Shown here: piece after piece, positions 20,153-29,622 of the stretch
Layout of the letters: the number at the start of each line of letters is the position of its first letter
Numbering within the stretch: position 1 is the stretch's first letter
NCBI GenBank assembly: GCA_020637165.1
Contig: JACJWN010000005.1
Coordinates: 124,001-188,000 of the forward strand
Source: Mycolicibacterium sp.
Lineage (GTDB): Bacteria; Actinomycetota; Actinomycetes; Mycobacteriales; Mycobacteriaceae
DNA: 64,000 nt
Reading direction: 5' to 3'
Program-made: the position numbers and the translations under genes
The notes under the pieces: generated by a model
What the model was told of the DNA's origin: nothing
The model's database searches: none
Seen by the model: only the letters and a program-made list of their open reading frames with translations

Positions 20153-20977
20153 TTACAGCAGGCGCTGGTGATCGACGAGCACGATCGAGCAGTCGGTGTC
20201 GTGCAGTGCCGCGTGTCCGGCCGGGCCGAGCAGTTCGGCGACGCCCCCGCTGTTGCGCACCCCGACTACCACCAGCTGGACGGCGTTGCGGTGCTCGTGC
20301 AGGTAGCTCAGGGCGCTTCCGCGAACGGCGACCGGGGCCACGTCCAGGTCCGGATAGCGGTGTCTCCAGGTCTCCAGCCGGCGGTCCAGCTGGATGCGGA
20401 CCAGGTGGTCGGACTCGGCGGAGCTGTGCGGGCCGTGTGCGTCGTCTGCCCAGGTTCCCAGCACCCGCAGTGGCGCCGTGCGCATCCGGGCCTCCTCGAC
20501 GGCGAACTGCAGCACTCCGGCACTGTCCGGGTTGCGGTCGAGTTCGACGACCACCCATCCGGACGCCGCCCGGTCACCGCCCCGGACGACCGCGACCGGA
20601 CAGTGTGCCGAGGCGACCAGTGCGTTGACGGTCGAGCCGAGTCGGTTGTGTTCGAAGTGCCGGCGCCCGACCGCGCCGAGGCAGATCATCGCCGCCGTGC
20701 GTCCCGCCTCCAGCAGCGCCACGACCGGCCCGGCGGCCACCACCTCGGTCCGGATGCCGGGCAGCCCGGGCCGGCCGGCGGATTCCAGCGCGCTGACCGT
20801 GGTGCGCAGGGCGGACTGGGCGGAGTCGGTGTCCTGGTCGGTCTCGGCCGCCGCGACCAGCCGCAGTTCCAGTCCCCGTCCGATCGCTTCGTCGAGCGCC
20901 CACAGCGCCGCCCGCGCCGCGGCCCGGGATCCGTCGATGCCGACCACGATCGACGGGGGTTCGAACGGCACGGTCAT
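20153..20977 (-). CDS. Universal stress protein, tandem UspA domains (Rv2028c-like)
   Basis: This 274-residue protein has two UspA domains. Domain 1 (about 8-140) keeps a nucleotide-binding type motif ([19 protein letters not shown]). Domain 2 (about 155-274) has a degenerate version ([18 protein letters not shown]), so it may not bind ATP. Its position next to pfkB and the PRTase/esterase fusion matches Rv2028c in M. tuberculosis. The ATG at 20977 overlaps the pfkB stop (ATGA, 4 bp), indicating translational coupling, and devR follows 19 bp downstream. Expected to be induced with the DevR regulon. Confidence 0.88.
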   Translation of the reverse strand: MTVPFEPPSIVVGIDGSRAAARAALWALDEAIGRGLELRLVAAAETDQDTDSAQSALRTTVSALESAGRPGLPGIRTEVVAAGPVVALLEAGRTAAMICLGAVGRRHFEHNRLGSTVNALVASAHCPVAVVRGGDRAASGWVVVELDRNPDSAGVLQFAVEEARMRTAPLRVLGTWADDAHGPHSSAESDHLVRIQLDRRLETWRHRYPDLDVAPVAVRGSALSYLHEHRNAVQLVVVGVRNSGGVAELLGPAGHAALHDTDCSIVLVDHQRLL

Positions 20978-21969
20978 CGCCCCATCGTGCGCTCTGCATC
21001 GGCGAAGGAGTCGATCTCGACCGGTGCCGCGGTCTGTGCGAACAGCCGCTCGGTGTCCTCGCGGGTGCACGGCGCAGTGCCCGGGGTCAGCAGCATCGCG
21101 GCCCCGGTGGCCACCCCGAGACGCACCGCCTCGGTCAGCCTCCAGCCGCGGGTGAGGCCGACGGCGACTCCGGCCACCATCGCGTCCCCGGCCCCGACGC
21201 CGCTGACCGAATGGACGTGCGCGGGGGCGAACCGGTGCGCACTGCTGCGGGTGACCAGTAGTGCGCCATCGGCACCCAGGGACACCAGCACGCATTCGGC
21301 GGCGCCGCGCTCGATGAGTTCGCGTGCGGCGCCGAGCTGCTCCTCCTCGGTGAGCAGTTCGCGGCCGACGCACTCGCGCAATTCCCGCACGCTGGGTTTG
21401 AGCAGGTAAACGCCCGAGGTGACATTGCGCAGCCCGCCCCCGGAGGTGTCCAGCACGAACATCGCGTCCAGTTCGGCGCACACGTTGGCCACCTGCTGGT
21501 AGAAGTCCGGTGGCACCCCGAGGGGCAGGCTGCCGCTGGCCACCACGATCGCCGCGTGTGCCGCGGCTCGACGCAGTTGCAGCAGGCACTCGGTTTGTTC
21601 GGCCAGCGTGAGCTCCGGCCCGGGCAGCACGAAACGGTACTGCTGATCGGTGCTCAAATCGTTGATGGTGAAACTCTCCCGGGTGGTTCCGCCAATCCGA
21701 ACCCGTTGTACTGCAAGGCCTTCGGCGACCAGCAGCTCCTCGACCGCCTGCCCGGCAGCCCCGCCGGCCGGGAACACCGTCGTCGTCGCCGCCCCCAGCA
21801 CGTCGGCCACCCGGGCGACGTTAACGCCCCCGCCTCCGGGGTCATACCGGGCCGCGGCGCAGCGCAGCTTTTCGGTCGGGCGAACCTGAGGGGTGCTCGT
21901 GGCGATGTCGAGTGCGGGATTCATGCACAACGTGACGATGCGGTGCCCGGCAACCGACCGCTGACTCAT
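20974..21969 (-). CDS. pfkB: PfkB-family phosphofructokinase
   Basis: This 331-residue PfkB/ribokinase-family sugar kinase is of the 6-phosphofructokinase/1-phosphofructokinase (LacC/PfkB) branch. It begins IVTLCMNPALDIATST, has a glycine-rich substrate motif (DPGGGGVNVARV) at about residue 42 and the catalytic signature SGVGAGDAMVAGVAVG near residue 265, with the Asp as base. It corresponds to Rv2029c, a DevR-regulon gene. It lies 28 bp downstream of the PRTase/esterase gene and overlaps the next gene. The second phosphofructokinase would support glycolysis or acyl/sugar-phosphate flow under hypoxia. Confidence 0.92.
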   Translation of the reverse strand: MSQRSVAGHRIVTLCMNPALDIATSTPQVRPTEKLRCAAARYDPGGGGVNVARVADVLGAATTTVFPAGGAAGQAVEELLVAEGLAVQRVRIGGTTRESFTINDLSTDQQYRFVLPGPELTLAEQTECLLQLRRAAAHAAIVVASGSLPLGVPPDFYQQVANVCAELDAMFVLDTSGGGLRNVTSGVYLLKPSVRELRECVGRELLTEEEQLGAARELIERGAAECVLVSLGADGALLVTRSSAHRFAPAHVHSVSGVGAGDAMVAGVAVGLTRGWRLTEAVRLGVATGAAMLLTPGTAPCTREDTERLFAQTAAPVEIDSFADAERTMGR

Positions 21970-21997
21970 ACGCCTCCGCTCCGATTCAGGGGCCGTG

Positions 21998-24031
21998 TCA
22001 GAGGCCCGTCGGGTAGGTCTCCGGGTTCTCCCCGGCGATCCACACACTATTCGGCTCCAGCGGCTCCAGCGCGCGCGTGGAGTCGATATGGATCATCGCA
22101 TCGAACTGGTCGGACGGGCGGACATGGAAGTAATGGCTCTGCCGTTCGGTCTCCGGGCGGTAGATCACCCCGATGGCGCGGCCCAGTCGGACCAACTCGA
22201 GGGCGGCGGTGGCGGGGGAGCCGTCGTGCATGGGGACCAGGAACTCCCGCTTGCCGGTCTGGTGCAGCAGTTCCTCGATGCTGCCGGGCAGCGCCGGGCG
22301 CACCACCTTGCGTTCGGCGATCCCGCCCCAGTCGGTGGCCGCGGTGACGGTGCCGGAATAGGTGGAGAACCCGATCAGCCTGCACTGGTCCCCGTAGTGC
22401 TCGCGGGCCAACTGCCCGATGGTCAGCTGGCCGTCGGCGGACACCTCGGTGGCGCGGGCGTCGCCGACATGGGAGTTGTGCGCCCACACAACGATTCGGG
22501 CCGGTTCCGGTCCGCCCGCCCGGTCCAGGTGAGCGATCAGCGCGTTGAGGGTCTGCGCCATGTGCTTGTCGCGCATGTTCCACGAGGTCACCCGGCCGGC
22601 GAACATACCTCGGTAGTAGGCCTCCGCGTTGCGGACGGTCACCGCGTTCTGCTGTGCGTAGAACAGTTCGTCCTCGGCGAGTTCGCCGTCCGTGCTGAGG
22701 TACTCCATGGCGTCGCGCTGCAACTCGATGAGTTGCTCGACGGCCTGTCGCTCGCAGGTGGGCCCGGCACCGAAGGCCGCCGCGTACCCATAGGCCTGAC
22801 CGTCGTGGCCGTCGGAATGGTCGAAGCATGCGTAGCGGGCCCGCGCCCGCGCCGCGGCCTTGGCGTCGACGGTGTCGAGGTAGCCGATCACCTCCTGCAT
22901 CGAGCGGTGCAGGCTGTAGAGGTCCAGCCCGTAGAACCCGGTCTGCCGTCCGCCGTCGGCCGCGCGGCGCCCGTTGTGCCAGCGCAGCCAACCGACGAAG
23001 TCGCGCACCACCGAGTTGCGCCACATCCAGGCCGGGAACCGCTCGAAACCGCGCAGCGCCTCCTCCGGCGTGGCGTCTGCGCCCAGGCCGCGGGCGTACC
23101 GGTTCACCCGGTAGGCGTCGGGCCAATCCGCTTCGGCCGCAACGGCATTGAACCCCTTGTTCTCGATGAGCCACTTGGTGATCTCAGCCCGGGCGTCGTA
23201 GAACTCGTGGGTGCCGTGCGAGCTCTCACCGATCAGCACGACGCGGGCGTCACCGATGAGGTCGTCGAGCACGTCGGCCGGCGGGACCCCGCCCGGGGCG
23301 TCGACGGCCTCGTGGGCGACCAGCTCGGCCGGACTGGGCCGGGCAGGTGCCGGCGGAACGCCGGTGGTCGGCTTGGCCAGCAGCGCCTGCACCTCCTCGT
23401 CGCTGACCTGGCTGAAGTCCCAGAACGATTCGCCGACGGCCAGGAACGGCGTCGGCATCGATGCGCACACCATGTCCTCGACGATCCCGGCGAACTCCCG
23501 GCAGGTGGATTCCGGCGCGGCGGGCACCGCGACGACGATCTCGGCCGGATCGGACTCCCGCAGGGCCTGCACGGCGGCCATCATCGACGACCCGGTTGCC
23601 AGGCCGTCGTCGACCAGGATCACCGTCTTGCCGGTGACGTCCAACGGCGGGCGGCCGCCGCGGTAGGCCGCCTCGCGGCGCGCCAGCTCGCGGGCCTCGC
23701 GCTCGGCGATCTCCCGCAGTTGCTCGGGGGTGACCCGCAGCCCGCGCAGGACGTCGTCGTTGACCACCACCCGTCCGCCGCTGGCCAGTGCCCCGACGGC
23801 GAACTCCTCGTGCCCGGGGGCGCCGAGCTTGCGAACGATGAACGCATCCAAGGGCGCGCCGAGCGATCGGGCCACCTCGTAGGCGACCGGCAGTCCGCCC
23901 CGGGCCAGTCCCAGCACGATGACATCCGGCCGGCCGCGGTAGGCGGTGAGCAGGTCGGCCAGCACCCGGCCCGCCTCGCGCCGGTCTCGAAAGACCCGGC
24001 GCGGTTGATGCCTGCGGATTGCTCGGGTCAT
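21998..24031 (-). CDS. Phosphoribosyltransferase / erythromycin-esterase-like fusion (Rv2030c-like)
   Basis: This 677-residue protein fuses a phosphoribosyltransferase domain (about 10-215; PRPP loop [14 protein letters not shown] near residue 140) to an erythromycin esterase-like domain (about 245-670; [16 protein letters not shown] near residue 268, [12 protein letters not shown], and [13 protein letters not shown] near residue 515). The combination is that of Rv2030c, a strongly DevR-induced gene of unknown substrate. The ATG at 24031 has GGAAGAG just upstream. A DevR box ends 71 bp before the start. It is the first gene of the run leading to pfkB, the stress protein and devR. Confidence 0.92.
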   Translation of the reverse strand: MTRAIRRHQPRRVFRDRREAGRVLADLLTAYRGRPDVIVLGLARGGLPVAYEVARSLGAPLDAFIVRKLGAPGHEEFAVGALASGGRVVVNDDVLRGLRVTPEQLREIAEREARELARREAAYRGGRPPLDVTGKTVILVDDGLATGSSMMAAVQALRESDPAEIVVAVPAAPESTCREFAGIVEDMVCASMPTPFLAVGESFWDFSQVSDEEVQALLAKPTTGVPPAPARPSPAELVAHEAVDAPGGVPPADVLDDLIGDARVVLIGESSHGTHEFYDARAEITKWLIENKGFNAVAAEADWPDAYRVNRYARGLGADATPEEALRGFERFPAWMWRNSVVRDFVGWLRWHNGRRAADGGRQTGFYGLDLYSLHRSMQEVIGYLDTVDAKAAARARARYACFDHSDGHDGQAYGYAAAFGAGPTCERQAVEQLIELQRDAMEYLSTDGELAEDELFYAQQNAVTVRNAEAYYRGMFAGRVTSWNMRDKHMAQTLNALIAHLDRAGGPEPARIVVWAHNSHVGDARATEVSADGQLTIGQLAREHYGDQCRLIGFSTYSGTVTAATDWGGIAERKVVRPALPGSIEELLHQTGKREFLVPMHDGSPATAALELVRLGRAIGVIYRPETERQSHYFHVRPSDQFDAMIHIDSTRALEPLEPNSVWIAGENPETYPTGL

Positions 24032-24098
24032 CTCTTCCACGCTCCCCCATGCTCGTTGCGACCCCTGCGGCCATCCGACCATGCCGGACCCGGTCCCG

Positions 24099-24118
24099 GT
24101 AGGGGCGGAAGTCCCGTC
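24099..24118 (-). promoter_or_regulatory. DevR (DosR) box heading the Rv2030c-like/pfkB/usp/devR run
   Basis: Read on the minus strand, GGGACTTCCGCCCC (24115-24102) fits the core GGGACTTNNGNCCC at all 14 positions. It lies 71 bp upstream of the ATG at 24031, between the stop of the second acg gene and the PRTase/esterase gene, so it drives the four-gene tandem set ending with devR. Confidence 0.82.
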
Positions 24119-24136
24119 ATCGGACAGCTGCGCGGC

Positions 24137-25120
24137 TCAGCCACGGATCTCCAGCACCTCGGCCACTGGCCGCCGCGGTGTCGCCGGCGGCGGGGTGGAC
24201 AGCTGTGGCACCTGCCCGATCCGGATGACCAATTGCGGATTGCCCGAGTCGCCGGTCAGGGTCCGGATGATGGACCGGCTTGCCTCCAGTTCGGTCATGT
24301 GGGTCAGCGTGCAGGTGGCGAGTCCGGCCAGGGTGGCCTCCAGCAGCACGTCGGAGAGCACCTCGCCGCAGCCCAGGGCGTCGCGACGACCGTCGCCGTC
24401 GGTGGACAGCACCACGATCACCGACCGGTCGCGGGCCACCTCGGGGCGGCCCTCGGGATGATCCGCGGCGGGGAAAGTGCGGGCGATATCGACCCGGCCG
24501 CGCTCGGACTCCGATGCCAGAGCGCTGTAGGGCACCCCGTCGGAAACCTCGAAAGGAGCTGTCCACCATTGCAATTCGGCGTGATAGGAGGTGTCGTAGC
24601 GGCGCAGCGCCTCGGTCAGCCGGGAGGCCTCCGCCAGCTGCGGGCGCACCGCGTCCCCGAGGATGGACAGGGTGGCCTTCTCGGGGTCGACGGTGCTGCG
24701 TAATACCGGTTCGATCGCGGTCCAGGCCGCGGGCGCGGCGAACGGGAGCCGGTCGGTCCGGCGGCGCAGGATGGCATCGGCGCGGGCCCGGTCGGCATCG
24801 GTGACGAACTCCCGTGGGTGGAAGTCGATGGTGGCCAGATGGTCCAGCTCGTTCGGGTTTGGGAAGCGGGCGATCTCGGCGGTCCAGCCCGCCGCCGCGG
24901 CGGCCACTTTCAGATGATCGAGCAGAGCGCCGCAGCTGATCACGGCCTCGCGGCCGGTGAGATCGGTTGAGTGCGGCACCCGGTGGCTCTCGATGAACAA
25001 GCGGAGTTCACCGTCGGAGAACACCAGGTGCCACGGCTGGCTGTTGTGCACCGACGGTGCCCGGCAGGCGAGTCGCACCAGGTCCGTCAGCACCTGGCGG
25101 TCGATCGTGGATTCGGCCAT
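24137..25120 (-). CDS. Acg-family nitroreductase (second copy)
   Basis: This 327-residue protein is a paralog of the protein at 8697-9704, with the same APSVHNSQPWHLVF signature near residue 21 and RRRTDRLPFA near residue 120, and the C-terminal ATLAGLATCTLTHMTE segment. It belongs to the Rv2032 (Acg)/Rv3131 group of DevR-induced, FMN-binding nitroreductase-like proteins. The ATG at 25120 has GGAGG upstream. It is divergent from the Rv2004c-like gene and lies just upstream of the Rv2030c-like gene, where hspX and acg sit in M. tuberculosis. No clear DevR box is seen in its own upstream region. Confidence 0.88.
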   Translation of the reverse strand: MAESTIDRQVLTDLVRLACRAPSVHNSQPWHLVFSDGELRLFIESHRVPHSTDLTGREAVISCGALLDHLKVAAAAAGWTAEIARFPNPNELDHLATIDFHPREFVTDADRARADAILRRRTDRLPFAAPAAWTAIEPVLRSTVDPEKATLSILGDAVRPQLAEASRLTEALRRYDTSYHAELQWWTAPFEVSDGVPYSALASESERGRVDIARTFPAADHPEGRPEVARDRSVIVVLSTDGDGRRDALGCGEVLSDVLLEATLAGLATCTLTHMTELEASRSIIRTLTGDSGNPQLVIRIGQVPQLSTPPPATPRRPVAEVLEIRG

Positions 25121-25229
25121 GTCGCACCCTCCGGTTTCCGGCTCCGCCTTTTCGGCCGTCGTACGTGCCCCGGTTTCCACCATAGGGCGATTCGGTGGCT
25201 TTGTACCCTCGGCGGCGGGAAGGCATTCG

Positions 25230-25257
25230 GGGCAGGATCGAGAGGGCAGGATCGAGG
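25230..25257. repeat. 14-bp tandem duplication in the 5' region of the Rv2004c-like gene
   Basis: GGGCAGGATCGAGA and GGGCAGGATCGAGG follow one another at 25230-25243 and 25244-25257, ending 14 bp before the ATG at 25272. One base differs between the copies. It may be a recent slip duplication; its purine-rich end provides the ribosome-binding region. Confidence 0.7.
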
Positions 25258-25271
25258 GGGAGAGGGTGGCG

Positions 25272-26762
25272 ATGACCGATGCCGACGGGGTGCCGTTCGG
25301 TGCCGGTCTCTGCCCCGAGGTCGCCGAGACCCACTCCGGCCTGGTGGTCCTTGTCGGGGATCTCGCTTACAAGGTCAAAAAGCCGATCGTCACCGACTTC
25401 CTCGACTTCTCCAACGTCGTAGGCCGCGAGGCGGCCTGCGCGCACGAGGTGATGCTCAACAGCCGGCTGTCCCCGGACAGCTATCTCGGTGTCGCCCACT
25501 TCCACTCTCCGCGAGGCGGTGACCCGGAGCCGGTCATCGTGATGCGCCGCCACCCAGACGACCGACGGCTGGCCACCATGGTCCGCCGCGGGCAGGACGT
25601 CGCCGGGCAGCTGGACGCCATCGCCGCCATCCTGGCCCGCTTCCACGCCGGTGCCCACCGGGGCCGGGAGGTGGACGACGAGGCTCGCATCGAGGCCGTC
25701 GGTGAGCGCTGGCGGGAGAACCTCGCCGAGCTGACCCGCTATGCCGCCGGCTCCGTTCCCGGCCTGGATGCCGAGGAGGTCGCCGACATCGAGCGCCGCG
25801 TGGGCGCCTTCCTCGCCGGGCGGGCGGTGCTGTTCGCCCGCCGGATCGACGAGCGCAGGATCGTCGACGGCCACGCCGACCTACTCGCCGACGACATCTT
25901 CTGCCTGCCGGAGGGGCCGGCGCTGCTGGACTGCCTGGAGTTCGACGACCGGCTGCGCTACGTCGACGCGATCGACGACGCTGCCTTCCTGGCGATGGAC
26001 CTCGAGTTTCTGGGCCACCCGGAACTCGGTGCGGGGTTCCTGCGCCGGTACGCCTCGATGGCCGGTGATGACGCCCCGGAGTCGTTGCGGCACTTCTACA
26101 TCGCCTACCGTGCCGTGGTCCGCGCCAAGGTCGAGTGCGTCCGCTACACCCAGGGACACTCGGCCGCGGCCGGTGAGGCCGCGGCGCATCTGCGCATCGC
26201 CGGCGAACACCTGTGTGCCGGAGTCGTGCGGTTGATCATGGTGGGCGGCGGGCCCGGCACCGGCAAGACGACCCTGGCCCGGGCCATCGCCGAACACCAC
26301 CGCGGCCGGCTGATCTCCACCGACGATGTCCGCGCTCGGATGGCCGCCCGCGGGGAGATCAGCGGATCACCGGGGGTGCTGGCCGAGGGGCTGTACACCC
26401 GGGAGAACGTCGACGCGGTCTATGCGTCCGTTCTGCGACAGGCGCACCTGAGCCTGTGCGAGGGTCATACCGTGATCCTGGACGGCACCTGGCTCGACCC
26501 GGACCAGCGGGATCGGGCACGCCAGGTGGCCGCCGAGGCCGCCGCGCCACTGGTCGAGATCGTCTGCACCGCCCCCCTGCAAGCCGCCGCCGCCCGGATC
26601 CGCACCCGCACCGGCACCACATCCCAGGTGACCCCGGAGATCGCGGCCGCGCTGGCCGAACGCGACCAGCTCAGCTGGCCCGACGCGCACCGCGTCGACA
26701 CCACCAAAGACCCGGCCGAGTCCGTCGCCGCCGCGCTGGAGATCTGCCGTACCGCCCGTTGA
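25272..26762 (+). CDS. Kinase-like / P-loop ATPase two-domain protein (Rv2004c-like)
   Basis: This 496-residue protein has an N-terminal aminoglycoside-phosphotransferase-like domain (about 1-310; DLAYKVKKPIVTDFLDF and HADLLADDIFCLPEG) and a C-terminal P-loop kinase domain (about 320-496; VGGGPGTGKTTLARAIA Walker A near residue 322, DGTWLDPDQRDRAR). It is built like Rv2004c, a DevR-regulon gene of unknown substrate. The ATG at 25272 follows GGGGGAGAGGG; GTG 25266 is an alternative. The PEP synthase gene starts 23 bp after its stop, so the two form an operon. It is divergent from the second acg gene. Confidence 0.88.
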   Translation: MTDADGVPFGAGLCPEVAETHSGLVVLVGDLAYKVKKPIVTDFLDFSNVVGREAACAHEVMLNSRLSPDSYLGVAHFHSPRGGDPEPVIVMRRHPDDRRLATMVRRGQDVAGQLDAIAAILARFHAGAHRGREVDDEARIEAVGERWRENLAELTRYAAGSVPGLDAEEVADIERRVGAFLAGRAVLFARRIDERRIVDGHADLLADDIFCLPEGPALLDCLEFDDRLRYVDAIDDAAFLAMDLEFLGHPELGAGFLRRYASMAGDDAPESLRHFYIAYRAVVRAKVECVRYTQGHSAAAGEAAAHLRIAGEHLCAGVVRLIMVGGGPGTGKTTLARAIAEHHRGRLISTDDVRARMAARGEISGSPGVLAEGLYTRENVDAVYASVLRQAHLSLCEGHTVILDGTWLDPDQRDRARQVAAEAAAPLVEIVCTAPLQAAAARIRTRTGTTSQVTPEIAAALAERDQLSWPDAHRVDTTKDPAESVAAALEICRTAR

Positions 26763-26785
26763 CCCCAACCGAGAGGAGAGCGCTG

Positions 26786-29068
26786 ATGCGATACGTCGAG
26801 GAGATAGCGAACCTGAGCATGGCCGATGCCGAGGAGGCCGGCGGCAAGGGCGCCAACATGGGCGAGATGGTCCGGGCCGATCTGCCGGTCCCGCTCGGTT
26901 TCGTGGTCCTGCGGGACAGCTATCTGGAGTCGATGAGCGCCTCCGGGGTGGCCGATGAACTCAACGCCGCCCATCGGGAGGCAATGCTGCACGCCGGTGA
27001 CCCGGGCCGGTTCGAGGAGATGTGCGCGGCCATGAAGGCGCTCGTGCACAAGGCCGGGATGTCCGACGAGGTGCGGGAACGGATTCTGGCCGCCTACCGC
27101 ACGATGGGGCCGGATTGCTTTGTCGCGGTGCGCTCTTCGGCAACCGGTGAGGACGGCGCCGACGCATCCTTCGCGGGTATGAACGAGACCTACACCAACA
27201 TCCGCGGCGAGGCGGACCTGATCGACGCGGTGCAGAACTGCTGGGCCTCGCTGTTCGGACCCCGGGTGGTGGCCTACCGGGCCAGCCGCGGGTTCAGCGC
27301 CGACCCGGCGATGGCGGTGGTGGTTCAGCAGATGATCGCCTCGGAGCGTTCCGGTGTGGCGTTCACCGCCGACCCGACCACCGACGCCACCGACCGGGTG
27401 GTCGTCGAGGGCGCCTTCGGTCAGGGTGAGGTGGTGGTGTCCGGGTCGGTGGAGCCGGACACCTATGTGGTGTCCAAAGAGAACGGCGAGATCCTCTCGC
27501 GCCGCATCGGCTTCAAATCCTTCAAGATCGTCCGCGGGCCCGACGGAAAGGACCAGCGGATCGAACTCGACGAGGCCCAGGCCGAGGCGGTGGTGCTCAG
27601 CGACGACGAGGTGCGCGAGATCGCCGATATCGCCGTGCGCAGCGAGCGGCACGCCGGCAGCCCGCAGGACACCGAATGGGCGATCGCCGGAGGGAAGACC
27701 TACATCGTGCAGACCCGGCCGATCACCACCCTCAGCCGCGCCGGGACGCCGGCCGCCGAGAAGCACGAGGTGCTCGTCCAGGGCCTGCCCGCCGTGCCCG
27801 GGGCGGCTTCCGGTGTGGTTCGGGTGCTCGAGGACGTCAGCGAGGGCGGCCGTCTCCAGGACGGCGAGGTGCTGGTGGCCAAGATGACCAACCCGGACTG
27901 GCTGCCGACCATGCGCCGGGCTTCGGCGCTGGTGACCGACACCGGCGGGATGACCTGCCATGCCGCCATCGTGGCTCGCGAGCTGAAGGTTCCCTGCATC
28001 GTCGGGGCCCGGACCGCCACCAAGGACCTCACCGACGGAATGGTGGTCACCGTCGACGGAACGCACGGCCGGGTGCTGGCGGGCCGGACCGCGGAGGTGG
28101 CGACCTCGTCGACGGTGACCTCAGAGCGGGCCGCGCCGACCGTGGCGGTCGCCACCGAGGTGACGGCCACCAAGATCTACGTCAACGTCGCCATGCCGGA
28201 GAATGCCGAGGAGGCCGCCGCCAAGGACGTCGACGGGGTGGGGCTGCTGCGCGCGGAGTTCATCCTCACCGACGCGCTGGGCAATCGGCACCCGCGCGAC
28301 CTCATCGCGCGCGGCGAGCAGAACACGCTGGTCGAGAAGCTGGCCGAGGCGGTCGGACACATCGCGGCGGCGTTCGCGCCCCGGCCGGTGGTCTACCGGG
28401 CCACCGACTTCCGCACCAACGAGTTCCGCAAGCTCGAGGGGGGCGCGGCCTACGAGCCCGAGGAACACAACCCGATGATCGGCTACCGGGGCTGCTTCCG
28501 CTACGTCAAGCAGCCCGATGTCTTCGCCCTCGAGTTGGAGGCGCTGGCCCGGGTCCGTGAGCGCTATCCCAACCTGCACCTGATGATTCCGTTCGTGCGC
28601 ACCAAGTGGGAGCTCGAGGAGTGCCTGGGCCTCGTGGACGCCAGCCCGCTGGGCCGCCAGCGCGGGCTGCACCGCTGGGTGATGGCCGAGGTGCCCTCGG
28701 TGGTGTTCTGGTTGCCCGAGTACGTCGGCATGGGAATCGACGGGGTGTCGATCGGCAGCAACGACCTGACCCAGCTGATGCTCGGTGTGGACCGGGACTC
28801 CGACGTCTGCGCCGAACTGTTCGACGAGTCCGACGGCGCCGTGCTCGACGCCATCGGCCACATCGTCGGCACCGCCCGGCGGCTGGGCATCACCGCGTCG
28901 CTGTGCGGACAGGCCCCCTCGACCAGGCCGGACTTCGCCGAGCATCTGGTCCGGATGGGCATCACCTCGATCTCGGTGACCCCGGACGTGGCCGAGCGCA
29001 CCCGGCGCAACGTCGCCGCGGCCGAACGCCGGCTGCTGCTGGAGACCGCGCGGGCCCAGCACGGATAA
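26786..29068 (+). CDS. ppsA: Phosphoenolpyruvate synthase
   Basis: This 760-residue protein has the PEP-utilising enzyme layout: an ATP-grasp pyruvate-binding domain (1-330; RSSATGEDGADASFAGMNE), the swivelling phosphohistidine domain with TDTGGMTCHAAIVAREL (catalytic His392), and a TIM-barrel PEP domain with SIGSNDLTQLMLGVDRD and the Cys motif SLCGQAPS near the C-terminus. It converts pyruvate, ATP and water to PEP, AMP and phosphate, a gluconeogenic step. It lies 23 bp downstream of the Rv2004c-like gene with GAGAGGAGAG before the ATG. I recall a pyruvate/phosphate dikinase-type gene in the dormancy cluster of M. smegmatis, but not in that of M. tuberculosis. Confidence 0.93.
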   Translation: MRYVEEIANLSMADAEEAGGKGANMGEMVRADLPVPLGFVVLRDSYLESMSASGVADELNAAHREAMLHAGDPGRFEEMCAAMKALVHKAGMSDEVRERILAAYRTMGPDCFVAVRSSATGEDGADASFAGMNETYTNIRGEADLIDAVQNCWASLFGPRVVAYRASRGFSADPAMAVVVQQMIASERSGVAFTADPTTDATDRVVVEGAFGQGEVVVSGSVEPDTYVVSKENGEILSRRIGFKSFKIVRGPDGKDQRIELDEAQAEAVVLSDDEVREIADIAVRSERHAGSPQDTEWAIAGGKTYIVQTRPITTLSRAGTPAAEKHEVLVQGLPAVPGAASGVVRVLEDVSEGGRLQDGEVLVAKMTNPDWLPTMRRASALVTDTGGMTCHAAIVARELKVPCIVGARTATKDLTDGMVVTVDGTHGRVLAGRTAEVATSSTVTSERAAPTVAVATEVTATKIYVNVAMPENAEEAAAKDVDGVGLLRAEFILTDALGNRHPRDLIARGEQNTLVEKLAEAVGHIAAAFAPRPVVYRATDFRTNEFRKLEGGAAYEPEEHNPMIGYRGCFRYVKQPDVFALELEALARVRERYPNLHLMIPFVRTKWELEECLGLVDASPLGRQRGLHRWVMAEVPSVVFWLPEYVGMGIDGVSIGSNDLTQLMLGVDRDSDVCAELFDESDGAVLDAIGHIVGTARRLGITASLCGQAPSTRPDFAEHLVRMGITSISVTPDVAERTRRNVAAAERRLLLETARAQHG

Positions 29069-29070
29069 AG

Positions 29071-29108
29071 CCCGCGCTGCCGATGAGTCGGTGGCTCGGC
29101 AGCGCGGG
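29071..29108 (+). terminator. Hairpin terminator after ppsA
   Basis: CCCGCGCTGCCGA (29071-29083) pairs with TCGGCAGCGCGGG (29096-29108), perfect 13-bp arms and a 12-nt loop, starting 3 bp after the ppsA stop. There is no U-tract, as is common for mycobacterial terminators. Confidence 0.75.
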
Positions 29109-29292
29109 GCTGTCCGGGATATCGGGGCGGCGCCGTCCGGCGTTACCAGGGTTCGGCCGCGCCGGCGGGTCGCAAACTCGGAGCCACTCTCTTGCCGGCC
29201 GTTTTGCAGACCGCCTGGTGTGCGGGGGATACCCTGAGCGATCGCCAGCAGGGGCGCTCGAAGACGGCGCCCGACGATGAGGAGACGATCGA

Positions 29293-29577
29293 ATGTACGC
29301 AGCGCGTGTTCTGCGCCGGCTGGTCCTGGGTGCCGGAGTGGCCGGATTCCTGAGCATGGGACTGCTCACGGCCTGCGGACCCAAGGATGAACCGGCGGAC
29401 AATCCGAGGCCGTCGTCGAGTGAGGTTGCTCCGCCGACCGTCTCACCGACGGACAAAGGCGTTCCCCATGCTCTGACGCCGGGACCGCATGCCGGACCCG
29501 GGCCGCAGAATTCCACGCCGGGCAAGCCCGGACCGGCTCCGGCCGTAGTGCCGGGCGACGCCGTTACCGGCGGCTGA
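29293..29577 (+). CDS. Small proline-rich lipoprotein
   Basis: This 94-residue protein has a lipoprotein signal peptide with lipobox LLTAC (Cys28) and a short mature part rich in Pro, Gly, Ser and Thr with no clear fold. It should be anchored in the membrane by lipidation and extend into the wall. The function is unknown. The 184-bp upstream region holds no recognised motif apart from the ppsA terminator. It is followed after 45 bp by the DoxX-family gene on the same strand. Confidence 0.75.
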   Translation: MYAARVLRRLVLGAGVAGFLSMGLLTACGPKDEPADNPRPSSSEVAPPTVSPTDKGVPHALTPGPHAGPGPQNSTPGKPGPAPAVVPGDAVTGG

Positions 29578-29622
29578 GGTCGCGGCGGGGCTACCCCGGG
29601 AGCGCGCCGATAGGTTTAAGCC

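Noticed and set aside
21995-24703. A 900-codon open frame antisense to the PRTase/esterase fusion and acg
   Set aside because: Shadow of high-GC coding on the minus strand; the product is compositionally biased and spans two real genes.
25121-25271. DevR box between acg2 and the Rv2004c-like gene
   Set aside because: No segment matches the GGGAC...G.CCC core; the GGG-rich parts are the tandem duplication.
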